Assembly (NCBI RefSeq): GCF_001625325.1
Contig: NZ_JRQQ01000002.1
Span: forward strand, 496,001 to 560,000
Source of the DNA: Croceicoccus estronivorus
Lineage (GTDB): Bacteria > Pseudomonadota > Alphaproteobacteria > Sphingomonadales > Sphingomonadaceae
Direction of reading: 5' to 3'
DNA length: 64,000 nucleotides
Shown here: positions 1 through 8,275 of the stretch, piece after piece
How the letters are laid out: the number at the start of each line of letters is the position of its first letter
How positions within the stretch are numbered: position 1 is the first letter of the stretch
The notes under the pieces: generated by a model
The model's database searches: none
Seen by the model: the letters and a program-made list of their open reading frames with translations, nothing else
What the model was told of the DNA's origin: nothing
Position numbers and translations under genes: made by a program

Positions 1-665
1 GCATTGCGAGACAGCATGTGAACTTCGTCGATGATATAGATCTTGTAGCGAGCGCTGACAGCGGCGTAGCGGACTGCCTCGACGATTTCGCGCACGTCAT
101 CGACACCGGTATGGCTGGCGGCATCCATTTCGATCACGTCGATGTGGCGACCTTCGGCAATGGCCTGGCAGGGTTCACACTGACCGCATGGAGCGATGGT
201 CGGGCCGCCCTGCCCATCGGGCCCAATGCAATTGAGCGCCTTGGCGATCAGCCGTGCGGTAGAGGTCTTTCCCACCCCCCGCACGCCCGTCATCAGGAAG
301 GCATGAGCCAGCCGTTCGCGTTCTATCGCGTTGGCCAGCGTGCGCACCATCGCCTCCTGCCCGATCAGTTCCGCGAAAGTCTGCGGCCGGTATTTGCGGG
401 CCAGCACGCGATAAGGCTGCGCTGCGGCGGGTGGAACCACGGTCGGCGCCGAAGCGGCATCGGAGACCTCTGTCGATTCGGCAGCAGGAGCCACCGGCTC
501 CGGCACGGCGTCTTCCGGTGCAGATTGGGCCGGTGGGGATTGGGCCTGTTCCGGCGCGCCAAACATCGAAGACTGCCCTGCCGCCTCCAGTTCAGCGGCA
601 CTGGGGGCGGTTTTCTCGCCTTCGTTCTCTGGCTCGTCGCCAAACATGTCGGGTGAATCGGCCAT
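1..665 (-). CDS. dnaX: DNA polymerase III subunit gamma/tau, N-terminal part (cut by left edge)
   Basis: Clamp-loader ATPase of the replicative polymerase. Starting at the ATG at 665, the first ~84 residues form an acidic, Ala/Pro-rich extension (MADSPDMFGDEPENEGEK...). The conserved AAA+ domain follows: RVLARKYRPQTFAELIGQE from about residue 87, Walker A GVRGVGKTS near 128-136, a Cys cluster (NCIGPDGQ...CGQCEPC) typical of the zinc module, and IIDEVHMLSRN just before the window edge. Most DnaX proteins begin almost directly at the VLARK motif, so the extension is unusual in general, although I believe it occurs in sphingomonads. The SRP RNA gene lies just upstream on the same strand. The C-terminal half is outside the window. 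Confidence 0.95.
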   Translation of the reverse strand, partial: MADSPDMFGDEPENEGEKTAPSAAELEAAGQSSMFGAPEQAQSPPAQSAPEDAVPEPVAPAAESTEVSDAASAPTVVPPAAAQPYRVLARKYRPQTFAELIGQEAMVRTLANAIERERLAHAFLMTGVRGVGKTSTARLIAKALNCIGPDGQGGPTIAPCGQCEPCQAIAEGRHIDVIEMDAASHTGVDDVREIVEAVRYAAVSARYKIYIIDEVHMLSRN

Positions 666-740
666 CGCGCTCAAGTTAGGGCCTCAAGCGGCGATTGTCA
701 GGGGAAAAGGGTCTCGGGCGAGACCTCATCTTGGGGAAAA

Positions 741-830
741 GGAGCCGAGCGACCCGCCGCAATCCGTTGTGGCTGCTTCCTTCCGGACCTGACCAAGTTG
801 GCGAACGCAAACGTCCACCCGACTCCCGGC
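741..830 (-). ncRNA. ffs: Signal recognition particle RNA, small bacterial (4.5S) type
   Basis: The minus strand carries the near-invariant apical core of 4.5S RNA, GGTCAGGTCCGGAAGGAAGC, at about 776-795, followed by AGCC. This contains the GGTCAGG and GGAAG/AGCAGCC elements that bind Ffh. Flanking segments can pair: GCCGGG near 825-830 with CUCGGC near 744-749, giving the expected single long hairpin of about 90 nt. The ends are set by that pairing and by a promoter-like pair of hexamers placing the start near 828-830. It sits between dnaX and an NDUFS4-like gene; ffs beside dnaX is common in alphaproteobacteria. Confidence 0.9.
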
Positions 831-834
831 GCGG

Positions 835-863
835 CATATGGCTGCGCTCCGGCAAGAATGCAA
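835..863 (-). promoter_or_regulatory. Putative promoter of the SRP RNA
   Basis: On the minus strand, TTGCAT (863-858) and CATATG (840-835) are separated by 17 nt. The predicted start near 828 agrees with the 5' end of the SRP RNA deduced from base pairing. Called by eye. Confidence 0.4.
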
Positions 864-965
864 GACTTCCCGGCCGCGCTTCATTCAGGGGATTCATCGG
901 GGTGGCGGCACAGGCAACGGCCACCGTTCGCACGGCGGCACCCACCAGAGAGCAAAAAGCACCGA

Positions 966-1244
966 TTATTTGAAATTGTCGGCGTAGGCCTGAATCTTCA
1001 GGCGCTTGGGCGGTGTCGCGTGAACACGGGCCGCAATGCCGTACTTTGCGGCATAGGCCTGCGCCTCTTCCTTGTTCGGGAACCGCAGCTGGACCTGCGC
1101 CTGCATATCCCCGCTGCCGGCCCAGCCCATCAACGGGTCAGGCTTGCGCGCTTCAGCCGGCGCGAATTCAAGGATCCACTGATCGCAAAGCGCCTTGCCG
1201 GACTGCATGGCGTTCTTCGGGCGTTGGTAGATGCGTGCAGACAT
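966..1244 (-). CDS. NDUFS4-like complex I accessory protein (ETC complex I subunit family)
   Basis: A protein of about 92 residues (MSARIYQRPKNAMQSGKA...) matching the ETC complex I subunit family, the bacterial relatives of the mitochondrial 18-kDa NDUFS4 subunit. Recognisable signatures are ARIYQRPKNAMQSG at the start, the WILEF strand, PLMGWAGSGDMQAQVQLRF, and the central FPNKEEAQAYAAKYG. In alphaproteobacteria this is a peripheral subunit that stabilises NADH:ubiquinone oxidoreductase. The start at 1244 is chosen because homology begins at MSARIY; an in-frame upstream ATG at 1292 would add 16 unconserved residues. It lies 58 nt after hrpB on the same strand. Confidence 0.88.
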   Translation of the reverse strand: MSARIYQRPKNAMQSGKALCDQWILEFAPAEARKPDPLMGWAGSGDMQAQVQLRFPNKEEAQAYAAKYGIAARVHATPPKRLKIQAYADNFK

Positions 1245-1302
1245 GCCTTGGCACTGTCCCGAATCGCCGACGAAATCAAGAGTGCTTGCCACCGTGCAGC
1301 AT

Positions 1303-3732
1303 TTAACGGCGCGAATTTTCGAAAGCGTTCTTCGTTTTCAGGCTCGGCGCTTCTTTCCAGGGCTCTTCCGGCCAGCGATGCCGCGGGTAACGGCCTTTCA
1401 TTTCCTTGGCCACATCGCGCCAGCTCCCTCGCCAGAATCCGGGCAAATCGCGCGTCGCCTGAATCGGTCTTCCCGCCGGAGAGGTAAGTTGCAGGAGCAA
1501 GGGCGTGTTGCCCGCCATGGGGTGCCGGTCCAACCCGAACAACGCCTGCACACGCACTTCCACACAGGGGCCGCCCTCATGCGCGTAGTCGATGGCATGG
1601 CGGGTCCCGGCCGGGCTGGTGAACTCACGCGGAGTAAGGCGATCGAGCTGCTGACGGCTGTCCCAGTCGAGCCGTCCGAGCAGAGCATCCACCAATGCCC
1701 CTTTGGGCAGATCGCAATCGCGCCGCCCCTGCAACAGCGGGGCGAGCCATTCCTCCGCCTCTTGCGCCAGACGTTCGGGCGACAAGGCGTCCAACTCCGC
1801 ATAGCGCGCCCGCGCCATCAGTGCCGCCGGGAGCAATTCGGGCAGCCGGTTTTTCGCCTTTTCCAGCAGAAGCGCCGCAACGGCATCCGGATCGGGCCGG
1901 GAATCCGGTCCGCTGGAAAGAGTGATCGCGCCCAGCCGGCGTTCCAGCCGCGCTTCGACACGCCCTTCCGTCTCATTCCAGCGCAGTTGCGAGCGACGCT
2001 CTATCCGGTCGCCCAGCCATTGTTCGACCTCCTCTGCGGAGAGCCCGATACCTGCCATGATCCGCGCGCCTCTGGCCTGCCCCTGCGCATCTCCGATTAC
2101 GAGCCACTCGTGGCTGGCCAAGGGAGACAGCGGATCGAGAATATATCCTCTGCCACCGGCCGAAAGCCAGTTTTCGCCCGATGGATCGCGACGGCGGGCG
2201 ACATTGGCCGGCAATGCCATCGCGAGCAGTATGCCGGGAGGGGGGCCATTGTCATCGGCCTGCCCCACCAGCTTTGCCGCACGTCTGGCCCAGCCGTCCG
2301 CCAATTTGCGCGATGCCTGCGCGCGGGCGGAACGGTCCGCGTTCCAGCGGGCAAGGCGCTGCACCAGATCTTCCCCTCGCCCGCCAAGCCCCCGCTCCTG
2401 CAACAGCAGCGCCAATCGCGCGGCATCAACTGCCGCGCCATGTCGGGCACCGAACAATACCATCGCCGCCTGGGCCGGATCTATCGGCAGGGCGGCGATC
2501 CACTGCCCGCGCTCGGTTATTCGCCCTTCTTCGTCGAGCGCGCCCAAATCCTGCAACCGCCCCCGTGCTGCGGACAAGGCCGCATCTGGCGGCGTATCCA
2601 GCCAGGGCAGCGACTGGGGATCGCCCGCCCCCCATTTCGCCAGGGCGAGCGTCAGTGGGGCAAGATCGACGGTCACGATTTCGGGCGGATCGAATTCCGG
2701 GCGCCCCTGATGCGCCGCTTCTTCCCACAAGCGATAGGCAACGCCCGGCCCCTGCCGCGCGGCGCGGCCCGCCCGCTGAGCCGCTGCGGCGCGGCTCGCC
2801 CTTACTGTCACCAGATGACTGACCCCAGCCGCAAGGTCGAATTCCGCCCGTCGGGAAAGACCCGCGTCGACGACCACCGAAACCCCGTCGAGCGTGAGCG
2901 ACGTTTCCGCGATCGCGGTTGCCAGCACGATCCTGCGGTGGCCATTGGGATCGCGCCGGATGGCATGGCGTTGCGCCGCCGGTTCCACCTGACCGTGGAG
3001 GGGCAGGACCGGCACACCCGGCAACCTTTCCACCAGCCGTTCCGCCGTACGCTCGATCTCTCGCACACCAGGCAGGAAGGCCAGAATATCTCCCTGCTCC
3101 TCCCTCCATGCGGTGAGAATGGCGCTCGCCATTGCATCCTCGGTGCGCTTTTCCGGCGATGCACCGAGCCACCGGATACGCAGCGGGTAAGCCTTGCCCT
3201 CGCTTTCGATGACAGGGGCGTCCTCTCCCATGAGACGAGCAAAGCGGGCGCCGTCGATAGTCGCGGACATGACCAGAATCCGCAGGTCCTCACGCAGGAC
3301 GGCCTGGCTCTCCAGAGCGAGCGCCAGGCCAAGATCGCTATCGATATGGCGTTCGTGCGCTTCATCGAACAGTACCGCGCTGACGCCGGACAGTTCAGGG
3401 TCTTCCAGCACCTGGGCAACGAAAATCGCTTCGGTCACGACAAGTATGCGCGTCCGGGCCGAACGCTTGCTGTCCAGGCGCGTGAGATAGCCGACTGTTT
3501 CGCCCGCCTTCTCCCCCAGCATGTCCGCCATCCGTTCTGCCGCGGCGCGTGCCGCGACCCGCCGGGGGGACAGCAGGATCACTGTCCCACTGCACCATGC
3601 CTCATCCAGCAGGGCCGGTGCGACCGCCGTGGTCTTGCCCGCGCCGGGCGGCGCGATCAGCACTGCCGACGGCGTGGCGCGCAAAGCGGCAAGCAGGTCC
3701 GGCAGGACGGCATGAATGGGCAGGTCGGACAT
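1303..3732 (-). CDS. hrpB: ATP-dependent helicase HrpB
   Basis: DEAH-box RNA helicase-like ATPase of 809 residues, the usual HrpB length. Visible motifs are Walker A PPGAGKT (28-34), DEAH (123-126) in LFDEAHER, SAT (156-158), and the helicase C-terminal region with ETSLTLDGV and QRAGRAAR. A HrpB-specific C-terminal domain ends in PRHRWPEEPW. The cellular role of HrpB is poorly defined; it is dispensable in E. coli. The other strand carries a 909-codon open frame across this gene that is only a composition shadow. The polyprenyl synthase gene lies 97 nt upstream on the same strand. Confidence 0.95.
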   Translation of the reverse strand: MSDLPIHAVLPDLLAALRATPSAVLIAPPGAGKTTAVAPALLDEAWCSGTVILLSPRRVAARAAAERMADMLGEKAGETVGYLTRLDSKRSARTRILVVTEAIFVAQVLEDPELSGVSAVLFDEAHERHIDSDLGLALALESQAVLREDLRILVMSATIDGARFARLMGEDAPVIESEGKAYPLRIRWLGASPEKRTEDAMASAILTAWREEQGDILAFLPGVREIERTAERLVERLPGVPVLPLHGQVEPAAQRHAIRRDPNGHRRIVLATAIAETSLTLDGVSVVVDAGLSRRAEFDLAAGVSHLVTVRASRAAAAQRAGRAARQGPGVAYRLWEEAAHQGRPEFDPPEIVTVDLAPLTLALAKWGAGDPQSLPWLDTPPDAALSAARGRLQDLGALDEEGRITERGQWIAALPIDPAQAAMVLFGARHGAAVDAARLALLLQERGLGGRGEDLVQRLARWNADRSARAQASRKLADGWARRAAKLVGQADDNGPPPGILLAMALPANVARRRDPSGENWLSAGGRGYILDPLSPLASHEWLVIGDAQGQARGARIMAGIGLSAEEVEQWLGDRIERRSQLRWNETEGRVEARLERRLGAITLSSGPDSRPDPDAVAALLLEKAKNRLPELLPAALMARARYAELDALSPERLAQEAEEWLAPLLQGRRDCDLPKGALVDALLGRLDWDSRQQLDRLTPREFTSPAGTRHAIDYAHEGGPCVEVRVQALFGLDRHPMAGNTPLLLQLTSPAGRPIQATRDLPGFWRGSWRDVAKEMKGRYPRHRWPEEPWKEAPSLKTKNAFENSRR

Positions 3733-3829
3733 TCGCTCTACCCCCTAGCGCCATGCCGGATGTGTTTCAGCATCCATTTCGCCCCGCCCGCCGATCAATT
3801 CCCGGCGCGGGTGAAGAACGCTGCGAAAC

Positions 3830-4840
3830 TCAGTAGCCCCGGCTCACCGCGAATTGGGCAGCTTCCGTCATGGCGGCGCGTGCCTTGCCTTCGGGGAAAA
3901 TGGAAAGGGCGTCGATGGCGCGTTCGGCAAAGTGGCGGGCGCGTTCACGCGTGGCATTGACCGCATCCTGCCTGCGGATCAACTCGACCGCGTGCGCAAG
4001 ATCTTCATCCTCGTTGCGAAAACCGGCAATGGCTTCCTGCCAGAACCGCCGTTCCTCGTCATTGCCGCGCGCATAGGCAAGAATGACCGGCAAAGTCATC
4101 TTGCCCTCGCGGAAGTCATCGCCCCGTTCCTTGCCCATTTCGGCCGCGTCGGAATCGTAATCGATCGCATCGTCGACGAGCTGGAAAGCTATGCCGAGAT
4201 TGCGGCCATAGTCATCCAGCGCCCGTTCCTCCGCCTCGTCCTTCTCGGCAACCACGGCGGCGATCCGGCTGGCCGCAGCGAACAGTGCGGCTGTCTTCGC
4301 GCCGATGATATGGAGATAGCGGTCCTCGCTCGTTTCGATGACCCGCTGGGCGGTAAGCTGGTCGACTTCGCCCTGTGCGATAACGGCAGCAGCGCCCGAG
4401 AGGATTTTCAGCACCTTGAGGCTGCCATCCTCCACCATCAATTCGAATGCGCGGGCAAACAGGAAATCGCCCACCAGCACGGTGGCCGGGTTCCCGAAAA
4501 CGAGATTTGCCGCCTCTTTTCCACGGCGCGTTTCCGAACCGTCGACGACATCGTCATGCAACAAGGTGGCCGTGTGGATGAATTCCACAGCCGCAGCCAG
4601 TTTGTGATGACGCATGCCATGATAGCCCACGAGTTCAGCCCCGGCGAGAGTCAGCATCGGGCGCATGCGTTTCCCCCCGCCGGAGATCAGATGTCCGGCA
4701 AGGGCGGGAATTAGCGGAATTTCGCTCTGCATCCGGTCGAGAATCACAGTATTGACCGCGTTCATCGCAGTCGCTGTGAGAGACAGGATCGGAGCCAGTG
4801 AAGGCTCCTTGCGTGGCAGGGAAACAACCTCGGCGCTCAT
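3830..4840 (-). CDS. ispB: All-trans polyprenyl diphosphate synthase (octa/decaprenyl type)
   Basis: Chain-elongating prenyltransferase of 336 residues making the ubiquinone side chain from FPP and IPP. First aspartate-rich motif DDVVD is at 96-100 (in TATLLHDDVVDGSETRRG) and the second, DDAID, at 222-226. The GGGKRMRP substrate-binding loop is near 54-61 and KTAALFAAA near 181. Residues just before the first motif are small (TLL), consistent with a long-chain product; the exact chain length cannot be read from sequence, though sphingomonads use Q-10. It is divergent from chorismate mutase (65-nt gap). ubiA at 26.3 kb uses its product. Confidence 0.92.
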   Translation of the reverse strand: MSAEVVSLPRKEPSLAPILSLTATAMNAVNTVILDRMQSEIPLIPALAGHLISGGGKRMRPMLTLAGAELVGYHGMRHHKLAAAVEFIHTATLLHDDVVDGSETRRGKEAANLVFGNPATVLVGDFLFARAFELMVEDGSLKVLKILSGAAAVIAQGEVDQLTAQRVIETSEDRYLHIIGAKTAALFAAASRIAAVVAEKDEAEERALDDYGRNLGIAFQLVDDAIDYDSDAAEMGKERGDDFREGKMTLPVILAYARGNDEERRFWQEAIAGFRNEDEDLAHAVELIRRQDAVNATRERARHFAERAIDALSIFPEGKARAAMTEAAQFAVSRGY

Positions 4841-4905
4841 GGAAGGCGCACATGGGACGGTTGGCGGCGCTTGGCAAGCGTGGAATCCGTGCTAGGGCAC
4901 GGTCC

Positions 4906-5205
4906 ATGACCCAAACGACCGCCGATGACACCATGCTTGCCGCTTATCGCAAGAGCATCGACAATATCGACGCCGCCCTCATTCACATGCTGGCGGAGCG
5001 TTTTCGCATCACCAAGGCAGTGGGCGAATACAAGGCCCGGACAGAGCTTCCCCCCGCCGACCCCGCGCGTGAAGAGCGGCAAATCGCCCGTTTGCGCAAA
5101 CTGGCGGAAGAGGCCGATCTCGATCCCGAGTTCAGCGAAAAGTTCCTGCGCTTCATTATCGACGAAGTGATCCGGCATCACGAACAGGCCAAGGCGGGAA
5201 GATAA
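4906..5205 (+). CDS. Chorismate mutase, AroQ class
   Basis: A 99-residue all-helical mutase converting chorismate to prephenate for Phe/Tyr synthesis. Family pattern: YRKSIDNIDAALIHMLAERFRITKAVGEYKA with the catalytic Arg and Lys positions, then PPADPAREERQIARLRKLAEEADLDPEF and FIIDEVIRHH. It is a stand-alone, cytoplasmic mutase of the usual length (no signal peptide), without a fused prephenate dehydratase domain. The ATG at 4906 is chosen over an in-frame ATG at 4798, which would run into the divergent polyprenyl synthase gene. Followed by a small lipoprotein gene on the same strand after 40 nt. Confidence 0.9.
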   Translation: MTQTTADDTMLAAYRKSIDNIDAALIHMLAERFRITKAVGEYKARTELPPADPAREERQIARLRKLAEEADLDPEFSEKFLRFIIDEVIRHHEQAKAGR

Positions 5206-5245
5206 GCCCGCGGCGCCGAGACATCCGTGAAGAAGGAGAATTCAT

Positions 5246-5683
5246 ATGCGCTTCCCCCAGATCCTTGCAGTTTCCGCATTGGCCCTGACAGCCGCCTGCT
5301 CCGGTTCGAATGAACCATCCGACACTGCTGGCGAGCAGACGAGCGACACGGCAACTGAAATGGCATCTGCCAATGACGGGCTGGCCGTAACTCCCGATTA
5401 TTTGGCGGGTGAGTGGTGCTATGAACGGTTCGAAGCGGGCGACGATGTGTCCAACGAACAGATCACCTACAATTTCGCAGCCGACGGCACGCTCAAGTAC
5501 CAGAACAATTCATCGTCCCCGGTGGACAAGGACGGCAGCTACGCGTTCACTGACGGTGTGCTCGTCATCAAGCCCGCCTTCTCCATGTTCAAGCTGAAGC
5601 CTGCCACTCTGGGCGACAAGGAAATGGTATTCGAGGCGATGGGCGGACGTTTCATCTGGTCGCGCGGCGCCTGTCAGGGCTGA
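5246..5683 (+). CDS. Small predicted lipoprotein of unknown function
   Basis: 145 residues with a clear lipoprotein signal: MRFPQILAVSALALTAACSGS, with the lipidated Cys at position 18. After a Ser/Thr/Glu-rich linker (about 20-45) comes one compact domain of roughly 95 residues, with LAGEWCYERF, ITYNFAADGTLKYQN, DGSYAFTDGVLVIKP and a final WSRGACQG. The WCYERF and SRGAC cysteines could form a disulphide. A ribosome-binding site, AAGGAG, precedes the ATG. The fold resembles lipocalin-like stress lipoproteins, but I do not recognise the family. It converges with the histidine kinase gene (20-nt gap). Confidence 0.8.
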   Translation: MRFPQILAVSALALTAACSGSNEPSDTAGEQTSDTATEMASANDGLAVTPDYLAGEWCYERFEAGDDVSNEQITYNFAADGTLKYQNNSSSPVDKDGSYAFTDGVLVIKPAFSMFKLKPATLGDKEMVFEAMGGRFIWSRGACQG

Positions 5684-5703
5684 CCTGAACTTTTGCTGCG
5701 CAT

Positions 5704-7023
5704 TTAGCCTGCCGCCGCGCGGGGCAGCCTGAGCGTCACTGTCAGGCCACCGAGGTCCTCGCTCGTCCCGAGGCCAACGCTGCCGCCATAGATTTCGGCC
5801 ACGTCGCGCACGATGGCCAGACCGAGCCCGGTTCCGGGCTTGCCCGTATCCAGCCGCGCACCACGGTCGAAGATACGCGTCCGCGCGCTGACGGGAATGC
5901 CCGCCCCATCATCTTCAACCGTGATCGTGCATTCGCGGGCATCGGGATCGGTGTCGACTGTCAGAAAAACGCTGCCCCCACCATATTTGGCCGCATTTTC
6001 GAGCAGGTTTCCCAGAATTTCATCCAGATCCTGACGCTCGATGGCCACCGCCGCATTCCGGTTGCCCGCCACATCGAAACGAATATCCTCGTAAAGGCGG
6101 GATACCGCGCGTTCCACCGCGCTGGCGCTTTCCCACACATTCGCGCGCGCCTGCCCACCGGCCCGCCTGCCCACAGCCCGGGCGCGAGCGAGGTGGTGGT
6201 CGATCTGCCGACGCATGGTTTTCGTCTCGCGCAGCACGGTTTCTGCTAGATCCGGGGCCTTCGCGTTGGCGGCATTCGTGACCACTGTCAGTGGGGTCTT
6301 GAGCGCATGGGCCAGGTTGCCGGCATGAGTCCGCGCTTCTTCCGCCTGCCGTTCCGTATGTTCCAGCAGGGCATTCAGTTCCTCGACCAGCGGCTGCACT
6401 TCCAATGGCAGGGGATCGATCACGCGATTGGTCCCGGTGGCCCGCATATGCTGAATCGCCCGGCGCACGCGGCGCAGCGGCCCCAGACCATACCACGTCT
6501 GCAACACTGCCAGCAGGAACAGCCCCGCCCCCAGCACCACGAAGCTCCAGATAACGATTGCGCGCACACGGGCGAGCTGCTCGTCCAGTTCTCCGCGTGC
6601 AGCGGCAACTGTGAACCACCAGCGGGTATCGCTGCCAGGAAGGACGATGGCCCGTTCGATTACGCGTAGCGGCTCACCGGCGAACTGGTTGCTGTTGTGA
6701 AAGTGGACATCGTGCCCGTCCTCTCTCGCGGTGATCTGCAAGCTGCGATCCCACAGGGAACGGGATGGAAAATCCTCATGCCCCTTGCCCGTAATCTGCC
6801 AGTAGAGGCCGCTGTTCGGCTCCAGAAACCGTTGATCGCCCAGCGGCCGGTTGAAGAAGACTTCGCCGTCCGGGCCGATCTCGGCCGCACCGATCATGGC
6901 GGTGAGCATGTATTCCAGCTGATCGTCGAAATTCTTCTCGATCAGGCCTGTCAACGTACGGTCCAGTGCGACACCGCCCACCAGCAGCAGGATGGAGATC
7001 CATCCCGCGGCAATAATCATCAT
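5704..7023 (-). CDS. Membrane sensor histidine kinase of a two-component system
   Basis: 439 residues from the ATG at 7023. Membrane segments at about 5-23 and 156-175 flank a periplasmic sensor domain, followed by a HAMP-like linker. The phospho-acceptor box HALKTPL has its His near 239, and all ATP-binding boxes are intact: N box GNLLENAAKYGG, G1 VEDDGAGIP, G2 GTGLGLAIV. HALKTPL is typical of PhoQ-like kinases. The start is uncertain: homologues usually have a short basic segment before the first membrane helix, and an in-frame ATG at 7197 would overlap the regulator gene by 68 nt. It lies downstream of its response regulator. Confidence 0.88.
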   Translation of the reverse strand: MMIIAAGWISILLLVGGVALDRTLTGLIEKNFDDQLEYMLTAMIGAAEIGPDGEVFFNRPLGDQRFLEPNSGLYWQITGKGHEDFPSRSLWDRSLQITAREDGHDVHFHNSNQFAGEPLRVIERAIVLPGSDTRWWFTVAAARGELDEQLARVRAIVIWSFVVLGAGLFLLAVLQTWYGLGPLRRVRRAIQHMRATGTNRVIDPLPLEVQPLVEELNALLEHTERQAEEARTHAGNLAHALKTPLTVVTNAANAKAPDLAETVLRETKTMRRQIDHHLARARAVGRRAGGQARANVWESASAVERAVSRLYEDIRFDVAGNRNAAVAIERQDLDEILGNLLENAAKYGGGSVFLTVDTDPDARECTITVEDDGAGIPVSARTRIFDRGARLDTGKPGTGLGLAIVRDVAEIYGGSVGLGTSEDLGGLTVTLRLPRAAAG

Positions 7024-7129
7024 GCGCCGTGTAAGGCTGCCGGTATGGGGCGTGCCACAAGGCGTGGACGCTCCCGCCCCGCTTACGGAACCGGATTCCG
7101 CCTGCGCCGGAGCGTCCGCTCGCAGGGAA

Positions 7130-7807
7130 TCAGGCCCGCGGGGTGTCGGCGGGGTCGTCGAGACTGTATCCAAGGCCACGGATCGTCGTAATGACATCGG
7201 CACCCAACTTCTTGCGGATGCGCGTGACGAAGACTTCGATCGTGTTGGAATCACGGTCGAAATCCTGATCATAGATATGTTCGATCAATTCGGTACGGCT
7301 GACCACCTTGCCCTTGTGATGCATGAGATATGACAGCAGCTTGTATTCCTGCGCCGTCAGTTTCACCGGTTCACCATCCAGCGTCACCCGACCGGAACGG
7401 GTATCCAGCCGCACATAGCCAGCCGTCAGCTCGGACGAGGTATTTCCCGATGCACGACGGATGAGAGCCCGCAGACGCGCGATCAGCTCTTCTGTCTGGA
7501 ACGGCTTCGCAAGGTAATCGTCGGCCCCGGCATCGAGCCCGGCCACCTTGTCCGACCAGCTATCGCGCGCGGTCAGCACCAGAACGGGGAAATTCCGCCC
7601 TTCCTTGCGCCACATGCCCAGCACAGTCAGCCCGTCGATTTCCGGCAGACCGAGATCCAGCACGACCGCGTCGTAATCCTCCGTGCTGCCGAGGAAGTGC
7701 CCGTCCTCTCCATCGGTGGAAAGGTCCACCGCATAACCCGTCTGCTCCAGCGTGGATTTGAGCTGCTGCCCCAGCGTGGGTTCGTCCTCGACAATCAGGA
7801 TGCGCAT
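7130..7807 (-). CDS. OmpR-family response regulator
   Basis: 225 residues. Receiver domain with acidic pocket EDE (7-9), phosphorylation site Asp51 in VVLDLGLPEIDG, Thr79 in VLTARD and Lys101 in LAKPF. From about 130 there is a winged-helix DNA-binding domain (LTAQEYKLLSYLMHHKGKVVSRTEL and TRIRKKLGADVI...TIRGLGYSL). It pairs with the kinase immediately downstream; a PepSY-domain protein is encoded upstream on the same strand, a frequent arrangement for PhoPQ-like systems sensing envelope conditions. Targets are unknown. Confidence 0.95.
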   Translation of the reverse strand: MRILIVEDEPTLGQQLKSTLEQTGYAVDLSTDGEDGHFLGSTEDYDAVVLDLGLPEIDGLTVLGMWRKEGRNFPVLVLTARDSWSDKVAGLDAGADDYLAKPFQTEELIARLRALIRRASGNTSSELTAGYVRLDTRSGRVTLDGEPVKLTAQEYKLLSYLMHHKGKVVSRTELIEHIYDQDFDRDSNTIEVFVTRIRKKLGADVITTIRGLGYSLDDPADTPRA

Positions 7808-7901
7808 ACCTCTACCCTCATATGCAAAACGGCGGCTTTCAAGTGGGCCCTGCCGATGAACGCGTCAAGCGGCCTGTAAAGCATGAAAAAACCGCGAGCG
7901 G

Positions 7902-8210
7902 TCAGTTGGAACGTCTGATGATCCGGCCCGACCGGGCGTCGATATCGACAAAGACGACCCGGCCATCGTGAATGAACTTGAGCCTGTAGGCCATGGCTGC
8001 TGCATCGTATTCCGGCCCCAGATACTGCATTCCCCGCATCTGCGGCAGAACGATGCGCTCGATCTCGCGCAAGGGGCGCACATTACCTGCCCGCATTTCC
8101 TTGCGCACCTGCCCCTGATCCCCGCGATTCTGCGCGTGGGCCGAGACATTCGGCAGGACGGCCGCAAGCAGGGCGGCTGTGACAACAGGAGCAATCGCCT
8201 TTCGCATCAT
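7902..8210 (-). CDS. Exported PepSY-domain protein next to a two-component system
   Basis: About 102 residues starting MMRKAIAPVV, with a signal peptide ending near VSAHAQ (residue ~26). The mature part resembles a single PepSY domain: REIERIVLPQMRGMQYLGPEYD, YRLKFIHDGRVVFVDIDARSGRII. PepSY proteins are periplasmic and often inhibit proteases or modulate sensor kinases. It is encoded 94 nt upstream of the response regulator on the same strand, so joint regulation with the pair is likely. The start is placed at the methionine just before the signal peptide; an upstream in-frame ATG at 8279 would give a poor signal peptide and run into the SIMPL gene end. Confidence 0.75.
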   Translation of the reverse strand: MMRKAIAPVVTAALLAAVLPNVSAHAQNRGDQGQVRKEMRAGNVRPLREIERIVLPQMRGMQYLGPEYDAAAMAYRLKFIHDGRVVFVDIDARSGRIIRRSN

Positions 8211-8275
8211 GCCCTTGTGCCTAGGCACAAGGGCTTGAACAAGCTCTGAATGGCGCACGGCGGCGCCGTTCAGGT

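Noticed and set aside
1231-3960. Open frame of 909 codons on the plus strand
   Set aside because: It lies fully opposite hrpB, has no recognisable domain, and its composition (Arg/Pro/Gln-rich) is typical of antisense frames in GC-rich genomes.
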